Source of the DNA: a virus
DNA: 26,082 bases
IMG/VR virus record: IMGVR_UViG_3300045931_000167
Coordinates: 1 to 26,082 of that record
Reading direction: 5' to 3' (one strand)
The notes under the pieces were generated by a model. That model saw only the letters and a program-made list of their open reading frames with translations. It did not search any database and had not been told where the DNA came from. Position numbers and translations under genes: made by a program. Numbering within the stretch: position 1 is the stretch's first letter; each line of letters starts with the position of its first letter. Positions 15,701 through 21,701 of this stretch are shown piece by piece.

Positions 15701-17180
15701 CGAGCGCCTTCTTGGTCTGGTCGCCCTGCTCCTTGCGGCGTTTTGTTTCCGCGGCCGCCGCCGCATTGGCCGCCTTCTCTGCGTCTTCGCGCAGTTTCTT
15801 GTCGGCCTCCATCTTGTCTTGGGCGTCAGACCAGGACTTGCCGATGGCCTCGAATTTCTTCGTCAGGCCTTCCATGCCCGGGATCTTCTCGAGCAGGCTC
15901 AGCAGGCCTTTGAAGACCTTCATGAACATGTCGATGGCCCATTTGCCGACAGCCACGAAGCCGTCCCAGACGCCCTTCCAAAACTTCATCAGGTTCGTGA
16001 ACCACGGCTCGATGATGCCCCACAGAATGCCGAGCGCAGCCTTCCACAGGTTGATCAGCGGCGAGAATAGCGTGGACAGGAAATCAATAACCTTGTCGAA
16101 GGCAGCCTTGATCGCCGGCCAGTTGTTATAGACCCAGACGCCCAACAGCGTCAGTGCCGCGACCGCGCCGGTGATCGCGAGCGTCATCGGATTGAATGCC
16201 GCCGCCAGGCCGAGGCCTGCAACCGCCGATTTGATAGCCGCAAATGCGGCCAGAGCGCCGGCCACCGCTGTCGTGATGGCGGTGACTGCGACAGCCGCCT
16301 CCTTGACGGGACCGGGCAGCGATTCAAACCACTTCGCGAGATCGCCGATGACCTCGACGACCTTCTCGATGATGGGCGCCATCTTCGTAAAGATCGAATC
16401 GACCGTGTCGCCGATCTTCACCATGACGTCCTCGGTCGCCTGGTCGAGCCGGTGCATGGCGCCGCGCCATCCAGAGGCGGCATCCTCGGCGGCGCCGGCA
16501 AACCGCTCTTTCAGATTCGCGGTTACCGCCTGCGCCACCTGCTGCGTGGTGACCAGGCCTGCCTTTACTTTCTCGATCGCCTCCGGGACGGACGTCCCGA
16601 TCTGTTTTGCCACCGCATTCCAGACCTCGGGCCCGAATTGCTTTTCGAGCATCTTCATGTCCTTCGAGGTCGCCACCACGTGGCTTTGCATTTCGGCGAA
16701 GGACGCGCTCACCGCAGTGATCCATTCCGGTCCCTGCTTCAGGCCCGCCGCCGCGTCGACGAGCGCCGTCATCTGCTCCTGGGTATCTTCGGCTGATACG
16801 CCCAACTGCATCATCTGCTTCGCCGCCGGCCCGATGGTGTCCTCGAAGTCGAACATGGACTTCATTTCGAGGGCGGACAGGTTCTCGAAGATGGCCTCGG
16901 TTTCAGCGGTCGCTCCGTTCAATGCGACAAAGGCCCCATGCAGGAGTTCCACAGCGTGCGAGGCCTCGAGCGCCGCGGCGCCAAACGCCGTGAGGCCCCC
17001 CAGCGCGCCGATTGCGGCAACCGCGCCCGAGACCTTGCCGATCGCATCACCGATCGCCTCGAACCGCTGCGCCGTCTGCTGCGCGGCCTCCTGCGAGGCG
17101 CGCGTCATGTCGGCAACGGCCTTCAGGAACTGCTGGTTCTCTAATGTCGCGCGAGCTTTTAATTCACCTGCGTCGGCCAT
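12774..17180 (-). CDS. tail tape measure protein (1468 aa)
   Basis: The longest gene, just after the tail chaperone frameshift pair, as in most siphophages. Residues 1-285 are helical and contain the usual TMP-type start and a 'GASAEDT'-like stretch (LGVSAEDTQEQM). Residues about 290-350 are strongly hydrophobic with Ala/Val/Leu (AVAGALAAFAAIKSAVAGLG), followed by a Trp-rich amphipathic stretch (WKAALGILWGIIEPWFTNLM) that may insert into the host membrane on ejection. Residues about 440-830 are Lys/Glu/Ala helix. Residues 832-1191 are nine 40-residue repeats. A run of ten glycines follows near residue 1290. If fully helical the chain would span roughly 0.2 micrometre, suggesting a long tail. 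No peptidase or lysozyme domain is seen. Confidence 0.92.
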   Translation of the reverse strand: MADAGELKARATLENQQFLKAVADMTRASQEAAQQTAQRFEAIGDAIGKVSGAVAAIGALGGLTAFGAAALEASHAVELLHGAFVALNGATAETEAIFENLSALEMKSMFDFEDTIGPAAKQMMQLGVSAEDTQEQMTALVDAAAGLKQGPEWITAVSASFAEMQSHVVATSKDMKMLEKQFGPEVWNAVAKQIGTSVPEAIEKVKAGLVTTQQVAQAVTANLKERFAGAAEDAASGWRGAMHRLDQATEDVMVKIGDTVDSIFTKMAPIIEKVVEVIGDLAKWFESLPGPVKEAAVAVTAITTAVAGALAAFAAIKSAVAGLGLAAAFNPMTLAITGAVAALTLLGVWVYNNWPAIKAAFDKVIDFLSTLFSPLINLWKAALGILWGIIEPWFTNLMKFWKGVWDGFVAVGKWAIDMFMKVFKGLLSLLEKIPGMEGLTKKFEAIGKSWSDAQDKMEADKKLREDAEKAANAAAAAETKRRKEQGDQTKKALELAGQEEEARKKAAEAAKKAAEEAKKQLDAMSAGYEKLLGLAPDAAKAVGELFPFVTKNTAAVKMFGAAWDLLPEKLKRVIESALDLDAAFKTLGITSETKLRQGVADAEAAFWKLIASGKASKNDLQAAALAIEEANKKLAERLKNDTIPTFEDLNNGVGLATDAMKDFGGQLAVVTGQQLAALDKALKDTKKAIKEHEDAWHAIGEKTPEELQKEVEAAKKAEEDISQSTAKGSEEQLKARKRTLEATIEVYKRQGQQVPKEIKKELEQVERRLEESTKKQRNIWEEYFKYVKERLKAFGHDVLDAAFDRMFGPDPNAELKKQEAALTESLAERGREWDAYVQENAADLAETTANWESALAEQNQETENALAEAREKYDEYAADVAQSIEEIKQEHADAAAEEIQDARDALQEKQEDYAEYASEVQERIDEIHEAAAEALEEEEEDLRDSLRDRAQDYEDFVEDVNTKLSRLGEDTQQNIEDETHDTKRNIEDRQKDYNRYAEDTQRKIAQVRQKNKGVYSEEEHDLEISLKRKQEDLNDYVREQNEKLERYVRDQKQRQDREVADAKEGLDRKTRDYDQWQADTLAKHDERVQKIKEDEEQGVTDATEALGKKKAELDKFEAETIASIDRIRVSHEQEQEAEIAKQLEALGKKKSDYEKHVADILAESDKAVAGINADYQQTTTDLATELAKQKAEYEAFVLSITGPDGELAELKSQHTTIWTDIGNLAKGALSDIGRSLMHLASEEIIGALIGKSKTLKGVWDDISGVFDSVKGKGKDIADIDWGGPGTGGGGGGGGGGAGAAAGGLTGWISAISGVATAISSIVGNFQMAGMNKTLDLIENYTRYTKIYTGEQSDSILKTGHEIRNILRNFEGNYWGVTVPAYGEIITAASGIDEKLNLYVVPDVKAIRGFTDQMAGNTASMLRLLENIERAGPRTINVTVTATGVTTEEAARVMGNQIATNLTRQLMPQ
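13608..14687 (-). repeat. nine 40-residue repeats in the tape measure
   Basis: Residues 832-1191 are nine consecutive units of exactly 40 residues. Each starts with an acidic or basic residue, an aromatic or Leu and, two residues later, another aromatic: EWDAY, KYDEY, DYAEY, DYEDF, DYNRY, DLNDY, DYDQW, ELDKF, DYEKH, then EYEAF starts a tenth. Spacing stays at 40 across all nine intervals although the sequence between is diverged. Confidence 0.92.
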
Positions 17181-17599
17181 GACGTCTTCCTACCGGCGGC
17201 CCGATCAAGCCGATGCACCAGCATGTCGGGGTTCTGTGGCCCATAGCGCGATGGCGGCCGCTCGCCTTTGACTGCCCAGCGCATGCCCTGTGCCGGCACC
17301 GGGGCGAGAATGACTGCGGGTGTGCCCTGCTCGCGCGCCGTCGTCGGTGTGTCCTCGCGCGCCCTGCGATACGCCATCAGCACCTGCGGCTCGATGACAC
17401 GACCATCCGTGCGGTTCGAGTTATAGATCGCGGCGGCAACCATTGCAGCGCACCATTCGCTGAAGTCCTGCTCGATGAATGCGCGCTCGGTAAGCGCGTT
17501 GAATTCCTCGAAGGTCAGGCTCCAGAGTTCGGCTTCGCTACAACGGAGGTCGTATCGTCCGATGGCCCAGATACTAAGCCAGTCTCTGGGCCCATCGTG
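17159..17599 (-). CDS. -1 frameshift extension of the tail assembly chaperone (gpGT type)
   Basis: A frame with no need for its own start: from the A AAA AAC site it is open through 'HDGPRDWLSIWAIGRYDLRC', 'LTFEEFNALTERAFIEQDFSEW' and 'AAAIYNSNRTDGRVIEP' to a stop at 17159. The L-T-F-E-E-F-N-L and N-x-N-R stretch is the usual T-domain pattern of lambda-like gpGT proteins. The fusion would have 110 residues from gpG plus 146 from this frame, 256 in total. The ATG at 17443 inside it is not needed and would remove the conserved part. In known phages the fusion binds the tape measure and tube protein during assembly at a low ratio to gpG. Confidence 0.86.
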   Translation of the reverse strand, partial: HDGPRDWLSIWAIGRYDLRCSEAELWSLTFEEFNALTERAFIEQDFSEWCAAMVAAAIYNSNRTDGRVIEPQVLMAYRRAREDTPTTAREQGTPAVILAPVPAQGMRWAVKGERPPSRYGPQNPDMLVHRLDRAAGRKTSWPTQVN

Positions 17600-17928
17600 T
17601 TTTTTATTGCGCGCTCGACGTCGTGCCAGCGTCCGGTGGCCGCATAGATCAACATCGGCGTCAGATCGAGAAGCATCGAGGCGTCGACGTGTTCATCCAC
17701 CCACTCCTGCGTCACTGCGGGGTTCCGCTCGCGCAGGCCATAGTAGAGAATCACGCTCATCCGCTCGGCGTCTTGGAATGCCGTGCTCAGCCCATCGCCC
17801 TTGAATAGCGACACCTGGTGGTCCGCATCGAGCGCCTTGAGTGCGCGCAGGCTGAAGCGGAGTTCCACCATCGTGCCGTCAATCTCGATGAGAATGGGCT
17901 TGCCCGGTTCGGGCTTTGAGTAAGTCAT
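17515..17928 (-). CDS. tail assembly chaperone, gpG type (137 aa)
   Basis: Lies between the tail tube gene and the tape measure, the usual place for gpG. It opens MTYSKPEPGKPILIEIDGTMVELRFSLRALKALDAD, a beta-sandwich-like start followed by helices (LSTAFQDAERMSVILYYGLRERN; DEHVDASMLLDLTPMLIYAATGRW). The frameshift site falls at residues 109-110, so unshifted ribosomes add only a 27-residue low-complexity tail ending in PNSGA. It would act in the cytoplasm, coating the tape measure while the tube polymerises. Confidence 0.82.
   Translation of the reverse strand: MTYSKPEPGKPILIEIDGTMVELRFSLRALKALDADHQVSLFKGDGLSTAFQDAERMSVILYYGLRERNPAVTQEWVDEHVDASMLLDLTPMLIYAATGRWHDVERAIKNTMGPETGLVSGPSDDTTSVVAKPNSGA
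17564..17605 (-). other. programmed -1 frameshift site: A AAA AAC plus hairpin
   Basis: In the gpG frame the codons ATA-AAA-AAC give the slippery heptamer A AAA AAC at 17605-17599. Six bases later GGCCCAGA (17592-17585) pairs perfectly with TCTGGGCC (17571-17564) across a 13-base loop. Slippery site, spacer and a GC-rich stem all fit a stimulated -1 frameshift into the gpT frame. Confidence 0.9.
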
Positions 17929-17944
17929 GGGGATACCCGCTGGC

Positions 17945-18718
17945 TTAGGTGGCCGACTGGTTCACCTTGAAGCTCAGGCGCAGCTCAGGAATCTGGACAT
18001 GCCCGACGCGCGCCGCCGTGCCTGCAGCGACCGTGATCTCGACATCCTCGTCGCCCTCAGTGGGCGCGGTGGGCGCCGTGATCGTGATCCATGACACATC
18101 AGGGACCGCGGTCCAGAGAGCCGTCGAACCGCCGGCCTTCACGCTGAATGTCGACGGGCCGCCGGCGGCCGCGATGGTGGCCTCTGCAGGGGTGAGCGAG
18201 ATCGCCGGCGCCGTTACCTGCCACGGCGACGTGATGCGGATCGTGATCTGGCGGGTGGCGATTCCCTGCGTCGGGTATGCCTCGCCCAGTGACTTCACGA
18301 AGCCGCAGGCCACCCGGGTGTAGTGGCTCGGGTCAGACGCGACCAGACGAAACTTCGTCACGATGCGATTCCAGAACAGGTACTCGAGGCCATAGGGCGA
18401 ATCGATCGCCTGCGTCGGATCCTCGGGGTTCCAGAAGCAGGGGAACGACAGTTCACCGGGATCCGCCATCGTAGGAATGTAGGTGCGCACTGCGGCGCCG
18501 CCTGAATGCGAGGTTGTTTCGGCCTCGCCCATACTCGAGGTCGGGCCACCGATATCGCCCAGGCCGGCGATCGACACGAACTCTTCGGGCGTCACGCCAG
18601 GATTCGAGCAGATCTGAATGAGCGTGCCGTAGGCGGCAAATCCAGTCTGCGCCTGATCACAGCACCCGGCGCCAGAGGCGTCGCGGAGCGTCGGGGCTTC
18701 AAGTGTTGCTGCGGGCAT
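17945..18718 (-). CDS. major tail tube protein with C-terminal Ig/BACON-like domain (257 aa)
   Basis: Position between the tail terminator and the chaperones identifies the tube protein. Residues 1-168 form the tube domain, with 'EEFVSIAGLGDIGGPTSSMGEAETTSHSGG' and a GELSFPCFWNPEDPTQA stretch that is typical of HK97/lambda V-like tube subunits. Residues about 171-256 are a separate beta domain: AEATIAAAGGPSTFSVKAGG, then LWTAVPDVSWITITAP, GDEDVEITVAAGTAARVGHVQI and a final FKVNQ. That is a BACON/Ig-like pattern (W-x-A-x2-D-x-SWI, VxVNQ). Such domains decorate tail surfaces and may bind carbohydrate; binding is inference. Confidence 0.84.
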   Translation of the reverse strand: MPAATLEAPTLRDASGAGCCDQAQTGFAAYGTLIQICSNPGVTPEEFVSIAGLGDIGGPTSSMGEAETTSHSGGAAVRTYIPTMADPGELSFPCFWNPEDPTQAIDSPYGLEYLFWNRIVTKFRLVASDPSHYTRVACGFVKSLGEAYPTQGIATRQITIRITSPWQVTAPAISLTPAEATIAAAGGPSTFSVKAGGSTALWTAVPDVSWITITAPTAPTEGDEDVEITVAAGTAARVGHVQIPELRLSFKVNQSAT

Positions 18719-18720
18719 AG

Positions 18721-19155
18721 TTAACTCCTTGTCAACTGCGGTTTGATACTACGGGTTGGTACTGCGGGTTCGAAGATGATCTGGTACTCCTGGATCACCT
18801 GGAATAGGCGTGTGTCGGCCTCATAGGTGGATGTCTGCGTGAGGTAGAACGTTGAGCCGAAGTTCACGCCATCGTAAAGACCGTGATAGGTGTCGAGCCA
18901 GGCGCGCAGTGAATCTGCGATCGCCAAGGCGCGCGACTGCGATTCGTCGAAGATCGATACCTGATATACGCGCTGCAGCTGCTTCAAGGGGCCGCGGTGG
19001 GTGTGATGCGGCACCGGCGCCACATGGAAAAAGACGATGTAAGGCAGCGTCAGACTCGTGTTCGGGGACTGCGGCGCGCGCAGGAGAAACACGCGATTAC
19101 CAACGAGGTTCGACTGAATCAGAAGCTTCCGCAGTGTCTGCTCGAAGATCTGCAT
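18721..19155 (-). CDS. tail terminator / tail completion protein, DUF3168-like (144 aa)
   Basis: Placed directly before the tube protein and after the gp10-like gene, the usual position of the tail terminator. Features are a short N-terminal helix with FEQTLRKLLIQ, 'RVFLLRAPQSP', then LPYIVFFHVAP, a strand with 'VYQVSIFDESQSRALAIADSLRAWLD' and 'FQVIQEYQIIFEP'. The R-V-Y-Q-V-x-I-F/D with a following helix is the DUF3168/gpU-type core, which caps the finished tube. Start and stop abut its neighbours. Confidence 0.75.
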   Translation of the reverse strand: MQIFEQTLRKLLIQSNLVGNRVFLLRAPQSPNTSLTLPYIVFFHVAPVPHHTHRGPLKQLQRVYQVSIFDESQSRALAIADSLRAWLDTYHGLYDGVNFGSTFYLTQTSTYEADTRLFQVIQEYQIIFEPAVPTRSIKPQLTRS

Positions 19156-19574
19156 TAAGTCGGAGGTTTGTAAGCGGTCTCGGCGAGGGAATCCTCGATG
19201 ATCTTTTTGACGCCTGCCGCGATATCGTTCACGTAGTAACTGTGCATCTCGATCATCGCCGGACGGAAAAAGGGATGCGGCGGGGTGCGGCTGGTCCCAA
19301 ATTCCACATAGCCGGCGTATTTGACCTTCTTGCGGACGCCCATCAGGATGCCGCGCAGTTTCGCGCTCCCCTTATTCGCGTAAAGGTTTTCCGCCAGGTA
19401 TCCGGTGCGCTTCGGCGCGAGAGCCTGGGCCCGGCCCATCGCTTTCTGGCAAGGCACGAGCAGAACCTCTTTGAGGCGAGGATCGCGATCGTCCAGTTTC
19501 AGGCCTGCCTCTTCCAGCGTGCGTTTCAGTTCCTTCACGCCGGCCCATTCGATCTTGGCGGGATTCCGAGCCAT
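19155..19574 (-). CDS. HK97 gp10-like neck/tail completion protein (139 aa)
   Basis: The stop of the joining protein lies directly before the ATG. The protein shows the HK97 gp10 layout: 'IEWAGVKELKRTLEEAGLKL', a helix with 'ALAPKRTGYLAENLYAN', then strands with 'YAGYVEFGTSRTPPHPFFRPAM' and a final helix. The P-x-R/K-T-G-x-L and Y-x-E-F-G-T-S-R-x3-PFFRPA motifs are characteristic. It probably sits at the head-tail joint; related proteins are classed as minor tail or neck proteins. Confidence 0.85.
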   Translation of the reverse strand: MARNPAKIEWAGVKELKRTLEEAGLKLDDRDPRLKEVLLVPCQKAMGRAQALAPKRTGYLAENLYANKGSAKLRGILMGVRKKVKYAGYVEFGTSRTPPHPFFRPAMIEMHSYYVNDIAAGVKKIIEDSLAETAYKPPT

Positions 19575-19907
19575 CTACTTCACCTCCCGGCACTGGAGTT
19601 CGAGGCCGGCGCCACGGCGCAGCGCGTTGACGATGCCGCGGATCTCATACGTCACGCCGGTATGGGTCTCTTTGATGCGCCAGCGCTGGTCGAGATCGCC
19701 CCGGAAGCGCAGAGTCACGACCACGTCCGTGATCGCGACCACGCGCGCCGCGGCATCCTCCTCGAGGCCAGACGCTGGCGCAATCCCGGCCCAGACAGTG
19801 GCGATGTCCTGCCAGGAGACTATTTCGTCTTGCTCTTCGTTCAAGACCGGCATTTGCAGCGTTACGCGCTTATCGAGCGTTCCGGCTGCCAGTTCAACAG
19901 TGGGCAT
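19575..19907 (-). CDS. head-tail joining (stopper-type) protein (110 aa)
   Basis: Begins MPTVELAAGTLDKRVTLQMP and continues with a beta-rich core, 'WQDIATVWAGIAPASG', 'VTLRFRGDLDQRWRIKETHTGVTYEIRGIV' and an ending 'LELQCREV'. The 'L-x-KRVTLQ', 'D-x-A-T-VWA-x-I' and 'R-x-R-x2-DL' positions match phage head-tail joining proteins (SPP1 gp16/HK97 gp7-like). Its start overlaps the small membrane ORF upstream by 14 bases. It would plug the portal-connector after DNA packaging. Confidence 0.82.
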   Translation of the reverse strand: MPTVELAAGTLDKRVTLQMPVLNEEQDEIVSWQDIATVWAGIAPASGLEEDAAARVVAITDVVVTLRFRGDLDQRWRIKETHTGVTYEIRGIVNALRRGAGLELQCREVK

Positions 19908-19992
19908 AGATTCCGCAGACCCGCGCGATTACAAGGCCTCCGACAAGCAGCGTGAGAATCAGGGCGTATAGCCAGAATGCGCGCGTGCTCAA
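19894..19992 (-). CDS. micro-membrane protein, TTG start (32 aa)
   Basis: The 32 codons start with TTG at 19992, overlapping the connector stop as TTGA, and end at TGA 19894, just inside the next gene. The residues are a single hydrophobic span (FWLYALILTLLVGGLVIA) after a short polar start and before RVCGIYAHC. An AGGTG lies four bases upstream. Without this ORF there would be an 81-base gap in an otherwise gap-free operon. It would be a single-pass inner-membrane peptide. Function is unknown; the lack of sequence conservation data means it could still be chance. Confidence 0.5.
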   Translation of the reverse strand: MSTRAFWLYALILTLLVGGLVIARVCGIYAHC

Positions 19993-20501
19993 ATTACACC
20001 TGGTGGATAGTCGCGCTCGGGCGCGAGCAGCGATTCGACGGCGAGCGGGACCGGGTTCATCGTGCCCTCGGCCACCGCCTCACGGTTGCGGTAGAAGTGC
20101 GCGATCAGAAACTTGATCGCCCACTTCACGTTTTCGCCTACGCTCGCGTCGATCTGCCGGCGCAGGATATTCTCCGCGTGGAGGCGCGCGGCCATCTCGA
20201 GGCCGGCCAGATACTCGTCCTCGACGGTGACGTCCGGCTCGATCCGCAGATGCATCTTCACTTCGAGGAGCGTCAGCACCGGCGCGCGGCCGACTGCGGA
20301 TGGCGTGAGCGGCGTCTCCGGCCAATTCTCCGGTGGCGCCGAGTTGAAGCCCCAGGCGCCGCCGGTCAGGATCGTGACGAGGTTGCGCACGAAGTTATCG
20401 CGGTCTTCGAATGACCTGGGGCCCGGTGGGAACAACTCCGGCGCGTCGGCCAGATCATGCGCCGAGACGCGGATATGCGGCAGCATCGGAGGCTGGCTCA
20501 A
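19989..20501 (-). CDS. HK97 gp6-like head-tail connector (170 aa)
   Basis: The start at TTG 20501 is preferred because GGGAGG lies five bases upstream and the codon overlaps the previous stop as TTGA. The first ATG, at 20486, is 20 bases from that site. The N-terminal 80 residues are a polar head, and residues about 85-155 show 'VLTLLEVKMHLRIEPDVTVEDEYLAGLEMAARLHAENIL', then 'VKWAIKFLIAHFYRNREAV'. That is the helical phage gp6-like connector domain that forms a ring under the portal. The 15 extra residues at the N-terminus are unlike typical family members. Confidence 0.8.
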   Translation of the reverse strand: MSQPPMLPHIRVSAHDLADAPELFPPGPRSFEDRDNFVRNLVTILTGGAWGFNSAPPENWPETPLTPSAVGRAPVLTLLEVKMHLRIEPDVTVEDEYLAGLEMAARLHAENILRRQIDASVGENVKWAIKFLIAHFYRNREAVAEGTMNPVPLAVESLLAPERDYPPGVI

Positions 20502-20644
20502 ACGGTCCTCCCGATGAGGAGAGACAGCACCCAGAAGGCCAGGCCGAGCGCGGTGAGGTTCACGCGCGACACGCTCCATGAGATCGCGGCCGCGAGGAAG
20601 CAGATGAACGCGAGGATCAGTAGCAGGAGGTTGACGGTAATCAC
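20498..20644 (-). CDS. small two-pass membrane protein, GTG start (48 aa)
   Basis: GTG at 20644 overlaps the Ig-like gene's stop as GTGA and TGA at 20498 overlaps the next start as TTGA, so both ends are fixed by coupling. The protein is nearly all hydrophobic: VNLLLLILAFICFLAAAI, a SWSVSRVN turn, then LTALGLAFWVLSLLIG. This suggests a helical hairpin in the inner membrane with both ends on one side. It is in a place where neck proteins are expected. It may be a holin-like or exclusion factor, but the size and position give no proof. Confidence 0.6.
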   Translation of the reverse strand: MITVNLLLLILAFICFLAAAISWSVSRVNLTALGLAFWVLSLLIGRTV

Positions 20645-20931
20645 TCGAGTACTCCTGCGGCCTGGTTGATGGTGAAAGTCCGGCCCGTGACGAAGATCGT
20701 GCCGCTCCGCGCCGGGCTGCCGGCGCCGTTCACCGCGACGGTGTAGTTCACCGTGCCGGTTGTTTCCTGGAGCGATGTTGGCGAGCTGATGGTGATCCAA
20801 GCGGCGTTGGATTTCGGAAGCCATGCGCGCGAGTCATCCACTGTCACCGTGAATGAGCCAGGCCCGCCGATCGCGCCCACCGACGCACTCGCCGGCGAGA
20901 TCGCAAAGGTTCTGCATCTTCCCTGAGTCAT
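20641..20931 (-). CDS. Ig/BACON-like domain protein in the head-neck operon (96 aa)
   Basis: The start at 20931 makes ATGA with the upstream stop; the long in-frame upstream stretch is a shadow of the proline-rich and small genes. The whole protein is one beta domain: TFAISPASASVGAIGGPGSFTVTVDD, WLPKSNAAWITISSP, 'TGTVNYTVAVN', 'ARSGTIFVTGRTFTINQA'. The A-A-W-I-T-I and R-S-G-T-I-x-V-x-G-x-T-F-x-I-x-Q-A positions are BACON/Ig-like. It resembles the tail-tube C-terminal domain. It may sit on the capsid as a decoration or fibre base. Confidence 0.76.
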   Translation of the reverse strand: MTQGRCRTFAISPASASVGAIGGPGSFTVTVDDSRAWLPKSNAAWITISSPTSLQETTGTVNYTVAVNGAGSPARSGTIFVTGRTFTINQAAGVLE

Positions 20932-21110
20932 ATCGATTTCGTCTCCTTCGGCTCGTGCGGCTCGCGGATCTGGACCGTACCATCGAGCGCGAGCGCGTTG
21001 GCTTGTTCGTAGGGTAGGCGGGCGTATTCGCCGGCCTTGCGGTGTTTGCCGCCTGGTTCGGTATACGCCCGCAGAAAGATCACCGTAACTATTGAGGTGT
21101 CTCGTTTCAC
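20928..21110 (-). CDS. small hypothetical protein, GTG start (60 aa)
   Basis: GTG at 21110 overlaps the stop of the proline-rich gene as GTGA. The product reads 'TVIFLRAYTEPGGKHRKAGEYARLPYEQANALALDGTVQIREP', like the many short phage proteins with a strand, a 'GE-x-A-x-LP-x2-x-A-x-L-x3-G-x-A/V' motif and a variable tail. Such proteins are often encoded near head or connector genes, with unknown role. The reading further upstream (to 21173) would run inside the previous gene out of frame and is rejected. Confidence 0.64.
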   Translation of the reverse strand: MKRDTSIVTVIFLRAYTEPGGKHRKAGEYARLPYEQANALALDGTVQIREPHEPKETKSI

Positions 21111-21658
21111 TTCGGCTGCGCTGGCGGCGGCGTATAGATCGGCGGCTGCATGCGGCCTTCCACGATGAGCCATCGATACCCCACACCCACCACCCAGATC
21201 AGAATTACGGCGCGGCCCGCGATACCGGCGTCTGGCGGCAAGGGCGGCCAGAGTACCGGCGGTTCAGCGGGGTAAATGGGACCGCCACCAATAACGCCTC
21301 CTGGCGGGAGCGGGTGGCCCGCAATCCCGCCTGGCGGCAAGCCCTGATCCGGTCGGACTGGCGGAGTGGCCGGGCCTCCACCAACTACACCTCCCGGTGG
21401 CAGGCCGGCGTCTGGCCTGGGCGGCAGCCCTGGTTGGGGCTTGTCCGGCGGTATCGGGATGACAATGGGCCAGTCCGGCGGCGTGATCGGCCACGTGTCG
21501 GTTCCGGGCGGCTTGGTCCACCAGCCTGGCGGTAGGCCTTCGATCGGCGGCAGTGGCGGCAGGCCGTTGGGCGGCCAGACCGTGTCTGGATACACCGGAC
21601 CTCCACCCAGTTCGGGTGGATCGCCCGGCTTCCGAATGATCGTGATCTCAGCAAGCAT
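21107..21658 (-). CDS. proline-rich protein beside the capsid gene (183 aa)
   Basis: ATG at 21658 has AAGGAG ten bases upstream. After a short strand (MLAEITIIRKPGDPP) the protein is about one quarter to one third proline, with many PP-pairs and repeated 'GLPPGG(V/I)' and 'GGGP(V/I)YP' phrases. Near the C-terminus there is a hydrophobic, conserved-looking stretch (AVILIWVVGVGYRWLIVEG) and then PPIYTPPPAQPK. I recall similar proline-rich proteins with a GYGYKW-like end encoded next to capsid genes of other phages; a decoration or head-fibre role is inferred. No enzyme motifs. A transmembrane reading of the hydrophobic part is possible but less likely because of G-x-GYRW. Confidence 0.72.
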   Translation of the reverse strand: MLAEITIIRKPGDPPELGGGPVYPDTVWPPNGLPPLPPIEGLPPGWWTKPPGTDTWPITPPDWPIVIPIPPDKPQPGLPPRPDAGLPPGGVVGGGPATPPVRPDQGLPPGGIAGHPLPPGGVIGGGPIYPAEPPVLWPPLPPDAGIAGRAVILIWVVGVGYRWLIVEGRMQPPIYTPPPAQPK

Positions 21659-21701
21659 TCTTGGAGTTCTCCTTCTCGTTCAATGAACCAGATGCATGTT
21701 T

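Noticed and set aside
14793-16070. Long plus-strand frame (425 codons) opposite the tape measure
   Set aside because: Leu/Arg-rich shadow of the Lys/Glu/Ala codons of the tape measure, no start signal or domain.
17159-17443. Independent 94-codon gene starting at ATG 17443
   Set aside because: The same frame is open further upstream with conserved gpT-type residues and is reached by the frameshift site, so an internal start is unnecessary.
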